DNA of 64,000 nucleotides from Ganoderma boninense (lineage: Eukaryota; Basidiomycota; Agaricomycetes; Polyporales; Polyporaceae): contig CM035308.1 of the NCBI GenBank assembly GCA_002900995.3, positions 310,001 through 374,000 of the forward strand, given 5' to 3'. Below are positions 47,245 through 58,614 of this stretch, piece by piece (positions within the stretch are counted from its first letter, which is position 1; every line of letters begins with the position of its first letter). The notes under the pieces were generated by a model. The model was given only the letters and a program-made list of their open reading frames with translations. It was not told where the DNA came from and did not search any database. Made by a program: the position numbers and the translations under genes.

Positions 47245-48840
47245 CAGGGTCGTTCGTTTCCCGTGAGTCCTGCCTGTGCATTCGTTCAGGCACCACGTTT
47301 TTCTCATCACATCCCCGACGCAGTGAGGGTGGTGGACAGTCCACCGTTATCAACAATCTCAGAACCAACGATCCCCGTCAGCATCTCTTCCGCAACAGCA
47401 ATGCCGGCGCCGAGACGCAGTACGTGTGACTGGTCCTGAAGCGGCTTGCATTGTCGGACTCATCTTTGCTTCCAGGCGTTGGCTCGCATCTCGGACTGAG
47501 TATAGCAACAGACTGTCTGACATAGATGGCCGGATCCCAGAGTCCACCTCGACCGCCCAGCGGGCCCGGGGAGAGGCAAAGAACTTCGACGTATGTGTAA
47601 TTTGACATGCACTCGTCCCCTGCTTAGGAGCAGCAAACCGAGAAAGATTCGATCCTGACGCAGTTCGAACATATCGCTAGGGAGAAGGAGAAAGTGAACG
47701 CGGAACAGCGCCCGATTGTTTCCGGTTTGGATGATCTTTGCATCCAAATGAGCGAGTTCGACGCCAAGCAGACGAGAATCACGGTGCGTGACGTTTGCTA
47801 CGCCGAATAGCATAAGTGCAGCTTCTGAACATGTGGACAGGACAAGCTCTCCGGTGCCGTCGCGGAGCGGATGGTGCAAGTCAAGGCAGTCGAACACTAC
47901 CAGAGCAAGGCCGAGGCCGAGCGTCAGAAGCTGGTGACGGTGCAACAGACAGCCGAGGACGTGCAGAAGGAGTTCGAGGTGACTGAACCCGTCCGCCTGT
48001 GCGTCGTCGATTCCCACTGACCGCCTCGCGCAGGACTGGACCGCGAAGGCGTCCGAGTACTGCGAGCGGTTCCCGAACCCGCGCAAGGCCGAAGTCGTGC
48101 AGCGGAACCTGGAGGCGGTGCAGGCGGCGCTGAAGGAGCGCGAGAGGCGGCAGGGCGCGTCGATCGAGGAGATCGCGGAGGAGCTGCAGCGGAAGAAGGC
48201 GACGCTGGACACGGCGAAGCGGGAGCTCCGGTCGCTGATGTCGCTGAACCGGGCGCTGAAGAAGTCGGTCAAGTCGCGCCTCGCGCGGTGGCACGAGTTC
48301 CGCCGCCACATCGCCCTGCGGTGCAAGGTGTACTTCGGGTACCACCTGTCGAACCGCGGGTACTTTGGCAAGGTCCTGTTCGACCATGTGAACGGGAGGC
48401 TCGATCTCAAAGTGGGTTTTTTGGGAGTCCTTGTGGGTTGTGGAGGAGCCTCTGACGGTGGCGGCGTTGCAGGTCAATACCGACGATCAGAACCTGACGC
48501 AGAACAACAACCGGGAGAAGGACCCGCGGTCGTTGAGCGGTGGCGAGAAGTCGTTCTCGACTATCTGTCTTCTGCTCTCGCTCTGGGGGTCCATTGGCTG
48601 CCCTATCCTCTGTCTGGGTACGCCACCCCGCTCCTCTTGGATGTGTCTGTATATGTACTCAAACGCTGTCCCCAGATGAATTTGATGTGTTTATGGATGC
48701 GGTCAACCGCTGTATCAGTATGAGGATAATGGTGAGCAAATCACAAACAGTGCATTCTCATTAGGATATGAACATTCACGTCGTAAACACCATCTGTGTC
48801 TACCAGATGATAGATTCCCACCGTGATCAAGGTACCATGG
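47245..48840 (+). pseudogene. SMC6 3'-half fragment
   Basis: Homology to SMC6 starts at the equivalent of 6915, after the hinge ([14 protein letters not shown] exon). It includes the second coiled coil, the signature LSGGEKSFS and Walker [16 protein letters not shown], and fades after MRIM. One exon and its flanking introns (equivalent to about 7290-7490, the [13 protein letters not shown] exon) are missing. The last exon is reduced to a short stretch with DMNIHVVN-like text. There is no start or N-terminal ATPase half, so it cannot make a working SMC6. Exons between 47640 and 48720 are well kept, and the copy still has its introns, so it arose from DNA and not from mRNA. Confidence 0.88.
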
Positions 48841-48993
48841 CTTCAAGGCATGTATCCAATGTTGTAGTCGAGCCAGATGGCAATATTATCATCGTGGTCT
48901 CTGCTTAGTCCGTGCATCATTTGATATGTTTTATATGCCTCTTCACTTTGGAACAATGTACATGGTAGCCAATGTCACGTCAAAACTCTCCCT

Positions 48994-49824
48994 TTATTTC
49001 CCCTCAACCTCGCTGTTCTTCCAGGTCATAGTTTTGAGATCTACAAGATGAGTCAGACCACGTCCCTGCAAAACCATCTTGTCAGTTTCTCGTTAAAGCT
49101 GTGAAACATGCCGCTTACCTTGGGACAACACGGCTTTACTCTCCACATTGAACCCTTCACATCTTCATATTCTATTGCATGAATTGGATACCAGCGTGGT
49201 TCCTTTCCCATGGCCCTTTTAAGCCACTGGTACTGCGCCTCGCTGATGCGGCGACAGTACGCGCTCGGTGCGCTGCAGCAGAGAACGCAGACCACCAGTG
49301 AGTCATCATCTTCGGGCCCGTCACGGTATGTGGGGCAATCAATGCTCGTGGGTCCGGTGGCGGTCTCGCAGTCGTGGGGCACGTGGACCGACCACATGTG
49401 GAAGTAGTTCACTTTGCGGCTTGCGTAGACCCTCGCTGCTGTCGACGCCTCGAAGTACTCAAATTTGCCGCGAAGTTGTTCAACTTCGTAGCCTGCAACC
49501 TTCATCAACCTCTCCGAAGTGGCGTCGTCCATAGACCATCCCAGCACGTAGGATGTGCTTCCGTCATCTGTCGGCCGCCGAGGGAAGTCGGGATAACTGA
49601 TCGCAGGGCCTGCCAGTGCAGATCCTGCTTCAAGTTTGGGACCCTCGTGGAGTTCTTGAAGCTAATTTATAGAAGACATGATTAGCAATGGCTGCGGTGG
49701 CTATAGCAGACTTACACGAAAGTCTTACTGTTAAGGCGTCCAGGTTGGAAGCCAGAGTTTCAATAGAGGTCTCTTCAAAAGAAGTCATGCCACCACTGGC
49801 AGATTCCGAGTCTGGGGTGCTCAT
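48994..49824 (-). CDS. LGW-family protein, divergent member
   Basis: The start is ATG 49824 (MSTPDSESASGGMTSFEET). An intron lies near 49727-49662, followed by LQELHEGPKLEAGSALAG, the AISYPDFPRRPTDDGSTSY-VLGW box, a YFHMWSVHVPHDCE segment, EDDDSLVVCVLCCSAPSAY, AQYQWLKRAMGKEPRWY and VKPCCPK. After an intron comes GRGLTHLVDLKTMTWKNSEV and TAA at 48994-48996. It is intact over about 240 residues. It keeps the family skeleton but differs in most other positions from the copies at 43105 and 8975, so it is an old paralogue. It is convergent with the SMC6 fragment, as copy 1 is with SMC6. The function is unknown. Confidence 0.75.
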
Positions 49825-50091
49825 CTACTGGACGTCCTCATCTACCGGACCTCCATCAGATACGTTTTGTTAGTCACGAACTTGAAAGAATGCATACCAA
49901 CTTGCCAGGGATCTGCTTTGAGGATGTGCAGAGGAATGTACGGATGATATGGCAAAGCGCGCGTTCGTTTTTGCTTCACTCAGCTTCACATCGGTTATGT
50001 ACTGCAGCCGAGAGGAGTGACGAGCGAGGATACAGCTCCTAAAAGGCGCACGAGAGGCGTGTCCGACCCGTGCTACATAGCCCGTAGCCTA

Positions 50092-50700
50092 AAGAGCGTG
50101 TCGCGAGATGAGCGCCTATAAATCTCTCAACTTCGAGGCACGTGTACCGCGTCTTGACACGTCTGCGTCGCGAAGCGCGCAGCTGGCTGTCCTGTACGAG
50201 AATGCCTCCCCCACATATCCGCCACATTATCCAGCCTTCCTTCTGAACACCCATCTCCTGGCCCCTGCCACTCGACAGCCGCTATCTCCAACCGTTGAAG
50301 ACAAACCAGGTCTCGCCGTCCACGGTGCCGAGCATGGCACAAGAACAAGCCATCCGTCCTCGGCGACTACCCAATCTCCTGCTGTTCACTCTGGTCCCGA
50401 CTGCTGCCTGGTTTCTTTTCCGCCCGCTCATAGATCCTGTGCCGCAGCTGCCTGCCCTGTATGCCTCCGCTGGACTCTCGATCCTGGCCTTTCTGGGTTC
50501 GCTGTACCTCATCCCCGCGTTGGGCCCCACATTCATCCGCGCGAACCTGAAGGGACGGGATCTCCTGAAGACGTATGATTCGCCCATGTGAGTACTATTC
50601 ATACGTTGGGCGAGGTCCTATGGCTCGTGCAAGGCAGTTCAGGGAGAAGTCGTTGGGATGCTCGCCGTGTGTTTTAAGTCTTCCCTCCATTGGCTTCGTC
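50092..50700 (+). repeat. Direct repeat unit 2: ALG7 promoter end and exon 1
   Basis: This is the counterpart of 46486-47105. This unit leads into the complete ALG7. It is closer to the first block (18534-19130) in the intron part than to unit 1. Confidence 0.75.
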
Positions 50701-53700
50701 ACGTCCATCTTCTGGGAAATAAGTACTATGTTCTCGTCAAGTATCCCGAACGCTAGTTTCCTCCTCTGACAGCACGTTTCATCTGCCTCACAAGAACTCC
50801 TCCCCTTGTCGCTTAGAGCATCGGGTCTTGCTCGCCCTGACATTGACATAGACGGGCAACGCTCGATGATTCAAATGACAGAGGGAATGGCAGCTTTTGC
50901 CCTCCGCGAAGGCATTCTAACAGGATCGGGACTAGTCTCCCTGTCGCAACTAGGTATAAGGATCCCGGATCTGAACTCTGGGACGTGCCCATTAACGACA
51001 GATCGAGGTGGCGCGCGAGGGTCGAAGTCCGACTCGCTGCAACCCCGCTGGATCGCAAACTCTTTTTCGCGTTTAGAGGGCTGTATTTCAACGATGACGG
51101 GAAGACTGTATGCAGCACCTGTATTGTTGATATGTCGGGAGACATTTTCTCTCGCGGACAAAGAGTAACGAGGACTTTGGAGGGCACATGAGCGATCCAA
51201 TGTTACCCCGGATTTCCCTGCATGACTTATCGGTAGCCTACTACGCACGTGTACTGAAATGTCGTGACAGTCCCGAGAGCCAGGGGCTCATCTGTGCATC
51301 GATATACATCGTACTTCTCATCCTATTTATCCCATACGCTTTCTCCGAATCGATCAACAACCACCATGACTCTCCGCGAAAGGCCCGCGAAGGACTTGTG
51401 GTCGACGAGTTTCCCCATCATCAAGTGAGTGCCCATCTACCTGTGTCGGACCGCATATACCCAATTTATGTGGTTGCAAGCTAGCAGTATACCTCTCCTC
51501 CCTCCTCTCCCTCCTGATGGCGACAATGCTCGGCTTCCTGGACGATGTCTTCGACATCCGATGGAGGCACAAGCTCCCCATCCCGATCATCGCCTCTATC
51601 CCGCTCCTCATGGTCTACTACTCGGAACGCGGGGTAACCGACATCGTGGTCCCTCTTCCTCTTCGATGGATATTTGGAACACTCCTCCATCTAGGTTCGT
51701 CCGATGTCCGCACTACAATACACACCTGCCCCGGCCCTAACTCCCCTACCTCCCCCGTGCAGGCCCGCTGTACTACGTGTACATGTCCCTGCTGTCGACC
51801 TTCTGCACGAACAGCATCAACATCCTCGCGGGCATCAACGGGTCCGAGGTCTCGCAGGCGGTCGTCATCTCGCTCTCCATCATCCTCAACGACCTCCTCT
51901 TCCTCCCCTGGCCGTTCGGCTTCCGCATCGCCCTCCCGCTGCACGTAACGGGCGGCCTCAAGGTCGGCGGCGTGTGGAGCGCGGGCATGGCGTACGGCAG
52001 CCGGCTCCTCGTCGAACGGCACCTGTTCAGCTTGTACTTCATGCTGCCGCTCCTTGGCGTGTGTCTGGGGTTCATGTATCATAACTGGTACGTACACTCG
52101 TCTTGGGGCCGGGTCGATGGGGTTTCAGAATGGATCGTCCGCGAGTCGCTGCGAAGCTGTTGCGGGAGGGCGATGCACGGAGGTACCGTAATCCTTGGCC
52201 ACTGTTCGCGCCCTTATCTAGGGTCGGGCAGGCTTTGGTTGTGTCTTTCCCGACGGACAGCTTCGCGGATGGGAGCTGCGGTGCATTCTGGTTGTCCGTG
52301 GACCGCTGCGAAGACTCTTGTGGAAATACGATGAACGGAGGTTGGCCACTCTTCGTGCCTGTTCTTGTCACATCTAGCGGATGTCAAGTTACGGCGCGCA
52401 GAGGTTACTTACGTCCTGCCCACGGAGAGCTTCTCTTCTAGGACCTCCGCGCATTCAGTTCCCAGCTCTTGACGACGATTGAGTGGATCGTTGTGACTCG
52501 TGCGGGGTTCAATGCGAAATGGCGCCGCTGACAGATTTCGGCGTTCTATTACAGGTATCCTGCGCGCGCGTTCCCAGGAGATACGTTATGTTACGTGACG
52601 GGAATGGCGTTTGCTGTCGTCGGGATCCAGGCGCACTACTCCAAGACGTTATTGCTGTTCTTCCTACCCCAAATCTTCAACTTCGTGCTGTCATGTCCGC
52701 AGTTGTTCGGTCTCGTCCCCTGCCCAAGACACCGCGTTCCAAGGTGAGTCCTGATTTACCGTGCCACTTCCCTTTCCTGCTCCTTCGGCCGAGGTGCATG
52801 TACGCCCGACGGGCGCAGCGCGTTCGTTCCGTGCGGGGAACCCTGGGGAGCCCCGAAAGGAACCTTCGGGCGACGTAACGCGTCTCAAGAGCTCGCCACG
52901 GGCATCGCTCACTCCATTCTCTGTGAATGAAATGTCTCGAGCGCATTACGGCCCTGCGTAATTTGTAGGCGTTCTCCGCCTAGATCATCGGGTCTCCCCC
53001 GTCGGGCCCTCTCCCCGTTCCCCGCACAGTCGGCGTCAATCATACTGTGGAGAAAACACGCAAAACCGAAGCACCCAGCACTGACTCGGCGGTTCCGTTC
53101 CCATCCCTAGATTCGACGCCGCGACGCAGCTGCTGCACGCGTCCAGAGCCGAGTTCAAGGAGAAGCGCGCGAGCGCGCCCGCCACGCTCGTCCTCCGTGT
53201 GTTTTCCGCGCTGGGTCTCGTGGAGCTCGGCGTCGAGGACGGGACGGGCGCGATAACGTCAGCGAGCAACTTGACGATCCTCAACGTCTTCCTGCTCCGG
53301 CTCGGGCCGATGCGGGAGGACCGCCTCACGCGCGTGCTAATTGCGACGCAGGTGAGTAGTACGAGTGACCCTTGTTATGACGAGCCGGCGGAGTTTCCGG
53401 GTGTGTTCCCTAGTCCTTCCTGCTGCCTTTCCGTGGGCCTCGTTTGTGCGTGGGCCCGCGTGGCCGCGACGGCGGCCCCACCGGCGATGACGCGCTTGCA
53501 GGGCTGGAAGTTGATGCCTGCGAAGCGACCCCGCAGAGCCCCCGCAGTCCGCCTCGCGGATACCGTGCGGGGGAGCGCTTGCCGGGAGAAAACGAACTCT
53601 CGGTTGGTACCAGCACCGAGTATGTCAGTCAGTAGCCTCGATGATAGGCTTGAGGCTCTGGGGCGCCGGTGCGGTGGCCCGCGGATGCGCGGCAGCAGTG

Positions 53701-53837
53701 GATGGCATTAATGGCATTGGCAGGAGCTGGACTGAGCTGGAGCTGACGCCGATTTCATCTAGGTTTGTGGGAGTATGGTGGCGTTTTTCATTCGGTACGG
53801 GTTAGCCAGTCTCGTGTACGACGGAAACAGGCGATAG
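50334..53837 (+). CDS. ALG7: ALG7, UDP-GlcNAc:dolichyl-phosphate GlcNAc-1-P transferase, intact copy
   Basis: This is the best copy of the ER enzyme that starts lipid-linked oligosaccharide synthesis. The start is ATG 50334 ([17 protein letters not shown]). Exon 1 ends at 50587. Intron 1 runs to about 51269, giving [18 protein letters not shown] across the junction, exactly the conserved PESQG block. The DD motif [46 protein letters not shown] and [19 protein letters not shown] follow in order. The piece that is broken in copy 1 reads correctly here ([12 protein letters not shown]). Then come [19 protein letters not shown] and a last exon with [19 protein letters not shown], stop 53837. About ten hydrophobic helices are expected, and length is about 470 residues. 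Three introns are several hundred nt long, unusual for this genome. Confidence 0.93.
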
Positions 53838-54951
53838 GCGGATTGACAAGGAATATACGTTCCGTGATACGAGGCACGCCCCGCTCTCGAGGACGACCGC
53901 TGACTGCCGGGAATGGCAATATGATCGACGTCGAGCAGGGCTGGGTTTTCCTTCTAGGTCCCTATAGCTTTCCGACCGCAAGTATTAGCCCAATCGTCGC
54001 ACAGGCGCGGCGAGCAGGTGCTTTGGGCCGCCAAGGTGAGGGGATAGTGCGTAACTACGGAGTTTTCACGATGTGGCATATTAAACACGCCAGGCCTTCT
54101 TTTATGGTCTAAAATGCTGCACTTCACGGAAAGAGCACCCGGTCGGAAGATGGGCGCTTACACTCCATGGTCCTTCAAGGGCGCGTCGAAGGGGTCTAAT
54201 TCCTGGCTTCAAACACGTTTCTGGTTCAAATTTGAAGTGTACATGGTCAGGGAATGCCTGGGGCATGAAAGTTATTGGTCTAGTTTATTTGGTTGAGGCC
54301 TTTTTGTGTTATTCCATTTCGACAACTCGGGGAGCTTAGCAGATATGAAAAATCGACGCCAAAGAAGTTGTTCATTATTCAACTAACTATCAATTCCGTC
54401 GTCTCCGAGGGCGAACAGGGTACTCGATCCTGTGGTACAATCCTCCCGGTGCTGGTACCACGTCGTCAACCCGAGGGGACCATAGCCGAGCGCAGTGCTG
54501 TCCCGGCTGGTGTTATCTGTTGCGATTTGCTCACTATTCGATCTCCGCCGTGGTCACGGAGGTATAGACGCTTGTACGCGCGCTTCCTCGCTTAGGCCGG
54601 CGCTGCCAATCTCCATGTCTGACAAGCCCAAGCCCAAGCCCGGGTCGGGACCGGTCGGCCGATCGGGGGTGGGGAGGAGGCTCTGGCTCGCTTGGGCGGG
54701 TGACGGGCGCGCCGGCGTCTGGGCGGGGTTCCACAGGGCGCCTAGTGTGACGGCTAACTGACGGATTCCCCAAAAAATTCACATGCCCGGCGTTGTGGGA
54801 CTGCCCGATTCATGCGCTACATGCGAGCCTCAAATCCTTCAAATGTCTATGGAACACCATTCCGATACCCCACAATCCCCCGCACCCCCTCGCTGTTCCT
54901 TGACTGCTTCTTCAGCCTATACCCTCCGCTCTCCCGATTTTTGCATTTACA
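53838..54951. other. Intergenic between ALG7 and isocitrate lyase with about 540-bp insertion
   Basis: Flanks match 22269-22874. Between about 54070 and 54605 there is extra sequence absent from the first copy. It is lower in GC than its surroundings, with no clear terminal repeats and no supported gene. The rest is the promoter and leader of isocitrate lyase. Confidence 0.6.
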
Positions 54952-56877
54952 ATGGCTGCCGAACGCAAGGCTTTCCAGGACCAGGTCGCGCAGGTCGAGC
55001 AGTGGTGGAAGGTCGGTCTGCAGCCTCCTTTTTCCTCCTCGTGCATGTCGCTGATTGCCTCGCGGTTCGTGCGTTCTGCGTCGTACAGGAGCCCCGCTGG
55101 TGGAAGACCACCCGCCCGTACACCGCCGCCGAGGTCGTTGCGAAGCGCGGCACCCTCCCCATCTCCTACCCCTCACATGTGCAGGGCAAGAAGCTCTGGA
55201 ACATCCTCTCGAAACGTTACCAAGAAGGCACCCCATCGCATACCTACGGCGCGTAAGTAATTGAGCGATCCCCAACTCTATTCGGACGCGCATTGACCCC
55301 GTCGTGCAGCCTTGACCCAGTCCAGGTGACCCAGATGGCGAAGTACCTCGAGACCGTCTACATCTCTGGCTGGCAATGCTCGAGCACGGCGTCGAGCACG
55401 AATGAGCCTGGTCCGGACTTGGCGGACTACCCCTCTAACACCGTACCGAACAAGGTTGAGCACCTCTTCATGGCCCAGCTCTTCCACGACCGCAAGCAGC
55501 ACGAGGAGCGCTCACGTCTCTCCGAGGCAGAGCTCGCCAAGACGCCCGTCATCGACTACCTCCGGCCGATCATCGCTGACGCAGACACCGGCCACGGCGG
55601 ACTGACGGCGACCATGAAGCTCGCAAAGATGTTCGTCGAGCGCGGCGCCGCCGGCGTCCACATCGAGGACCAGGCACCGGGCACGAAGAAGTGCGGGCAC
55701 ATGGCCGGCAAGGTGCTCGTCCCCGTCCAGGAGCACATCAACCGCCTCGTCGCCATCCGCCTCCAGTTCGACGTCATGGGCGTCGACAACCTCGTCATCG
55801 CCCGCACGGACTCGGAGGCCGCCACCCTCATCACGAGCAACGTCGACGAGCGTGACCACCGCTTCATCCTCGGCTCCACGAACCCGTCCCTCCGGCCCCT
55901 CGTCCTCGAGCTCACCAAGGCCGAGCGCGCAGGCAAGACGGGCCCCGCGCTCGAGGCCGTCGAGGAGCAGTGGACCAACGCCGCGAACCTCGAGCTCTTC
56001 TCGACCACCCTCACCAACGCGCTCCGTGCCCAGGGCGCGTCGCCCGCCCAGCTCGGCCAGTTCGCCACCCGCATCGCGCAGGCGTCGTACCCCGACGCGG
56101 TCGAGATCGCGCAGCGCGAGTTCGGGCTACGCCAGGTGCCGCACTGGGACTGGGACGCCCCCCGCACGCGCGAGGGCTTCTACCGCTTCCAGGGCGGCAC
56201 GCAGTGCGCGATCGCGCGCGGGGTCGCGTACTCGCCGTACGCGGACCTGCTGTGGATGGAGACGAAGAAGCCGATCCTGGCGCAGGCGCAGGAGTTCGCG
56301 CAGGGCGTGCACGCGGTGTACCCGAAGCAGTGGCTCGCGTACAACCTCTCGCCGTCGTTCAACTGGGAGGCGGCGGGCCTGAACACGGACGACATGCAGA
56401 CGTTCATCTGGACGCTCGGGAAGCTCGGCTATGTGTGGCAGTTCATCACGGTGCGTGTCTCTTCCTTTCCCCTTTTGCTTCTTTCTCCTTGCGGTGTCTT
56501 TCTTTTCCCCGGGGGTGTCGGACCCGGGGTGATGCGCTGGGGGGAAGGACATTGGTATTGGGGGATTGGTATTGCCAGCTATGCGAGGACGTGCGCTGAC
56601 GAATGAATGACATTGCATCCGACAGCTCGCCGGGCTGCACTCGAACGGGTACATCAGCGACCTGTTCGCCAAGGCGTACGCGACGGAGGGCATGAAGGCC
56701 TACGTCGAGCTCGTGCAGCGGCGCGAGCGCGAGATCGGCTGCGACGTGCTCACGCACCAGCGGTGGAGCGGCGCGGACTACATGGACAACCTCATGAAGA
56801 CCGTCACTGGGGGCGTGTCGTCGACGGCCGCGATGGGCAAGGGCGTCACGGAGGACCAGTTCAAGTCGAAGTTGTGA
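54952..56877 (+). CDS. ICL1: Isocitrate lyase, intact copy, C-terminal SKL
   Basis: The enzyme of the glyoxylate cycle (isocitrate to glyoxylate plus succinate) lets the fungus grow on acetate and fatty acids and feeds oxalate metabolism. Four exons: 54952-55012 (20 residues, [20 protein letters not shown]), about 55 residues to HTYGA, 380 residues from [15 protein letters not shown], and 83 residues from [10 protein letters not shown]. The total is about 538 residues, the usual fungal length. Seen: [17 protein letters not shown] substrate region; the Mg-binding DADTGHGG; active-site [11 protein letters not shown] at about residue 200; and NLSPSFNW near residue 425. The last residues are FKSKL; SKL is the classic peroxisomal PTS1 signal, so a glyoxysomal location is expected. 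No frame break was found. Confidence 0.96.
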
Positions 56878-58614
56878 AAAAATTTCGTGCACTGCTGTCC
56901 TTCCTGTCGTCGTCTCTCGTACACGGAGGACGGACACAAGCGCGGTCGTGCGAGGGTGGTGATACTTTTTTAATAGTCGTGGACGGATGCGGACTTGCTC
57001 AATGCTTGGTAGAGATCCATGTGTCATGACGCGATTCGATTCTGTACATGTATCAGTAGGATATTCCATTTCAACATGCTGTATCTTCCCGTCCCGTTCT
57101 GATTTGCAATGCATACGGGATCTTGACATAACGTTAACGCGGGCGTGTGCGCTGCGGGGTTGTGGGGATGGATTTGCGGGGCAACTGTATGGTCGGTTAG
57201 GGTGCCGTTTAGGCGAGGCGCTGTTTGCATATGTCCGCGTCGGCTGCGCTGCCAGAGCTTGAGTCTATTATATTGCATGCGCGCCTGCGCGAACCTTGGG
57301 AGGGGAGACTTTTCTTTCCTTTCTCTCGTCTCCGACCATCCGACGTCCTCGCTGGTCGCTGGTCGCTCCGCTCGGCGGCGGACAACGCTCCATCCTCCAG
57401 CTTCCATCTCATCACTCGTGTTCCTTCCCTGCGCAGGTTGCCATGGGTAGCGGCGCGAAGACGTCCAGCTGACAACTCTTCCTCTTCCTCCGCGTCCGCC
57501 CGCAACTGAGCTTGCCACCTCTGACCTGGGCGACGGCGGCTCGTTACGAAGCAAGCATCGCGACTTCGAGGGACTGACTGTGCGACCGTCGAGCGTCCTC
57601 CGGACGTGTTTCTAGACTCGTGGCGCGCTCGAAACCCCACTGCTCAGGCTTGCGCCCCGCGCCCGGGCTTTTCATCTTCTTGAGGCGGAGTGCTCCGACG
57701 TCCGGTCAAGGTCGGAGCGCGGCTCGCGGTGTCTCGCTCGAATGTGTAGCAGACGGAGAGCGTTGTGCGGCTTTGGAGAATGGGGCGAGATCGGTCTCAG
57801 AGGAGGTGAGTTCTACATCCGCTTCGCCGTCGAGACGTCTGTCTTGAGGACTTCCAGTGGACACAGCAGCTGTCCAGGACGGCTGACCCAGGATTGCACA
57901 CTCGCCTTCCGCCGTTGCCGTCTTCAGATCATAGAAGAATAATGGAGACAACAGACCGCCACTGTTTGTAACTCGAGCGCTACCCACTGCGTCTCGGGGG
58001 AAGGCTTGAGTCAGTGTTCCGCGATGGCTTATTCACATTTGCGTCAACACAGGCCATCAACCTGCCTACGCTGTCGAAAGGACCGTAAGTGAGTGTCTCG
58101 GGGTCGATGATTGAACCATGGTCTGTAACGGCAGCTCGTGTCCTTTGGCGTATTCATGAGGGCGGTGAGGGTACCCCACTTCCGCCGGCCTTTGCTCACC
58201 ACAATGCTGAGGCCGAAGTATGGTCTAGTCGAACGTACCGGTGAAACCGAAACAAGAGACAGGGCGGGGGATATTGTACTTTGTCGTTGAGCAAGGCGGC
58301 CTGATTGCGTCATATTGAATAGCGCCTGTACTCCGCCTCTGACTTCGCGTGTTGGACTGATGACATTGCCAGTAGAAGAGGCCTCTTGTTTCTATGTGTC
58401 CTCGCAGACAAGGCTGACATTGTATTTTGTGTCCGCCTTGTTGCTGTCCAAGTTTTGATAGACCTTGGCGGAGATGCGGAGTCTCGACGACGACACAATA
58501 AGGTCTGCCTTCTTGGGCAATGATTTCTTCACACGAATGTGGTCATAGTCGGGTCTCCATTATCACTGCTTGGACTCCTGAAGCCGCCATCCACCTCTTC
58601 TCCATCCACCCACC
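56878..58614. other. Intergenic, isocitrate lyase to MYND gene, second copy
   Basis: About 1.7 kb, well conserved with 24796-26557 but with several small indels. No gene is convincing; short open frames differ between the copies. Confidence 0.4.

Noticed and set aside
54615..54761. Small frame starting MSDKPKPKPGSG before isocitrate lyase
   Set aside because: The first copy differs by indels that change the frame, and the ATG is not conserved there.
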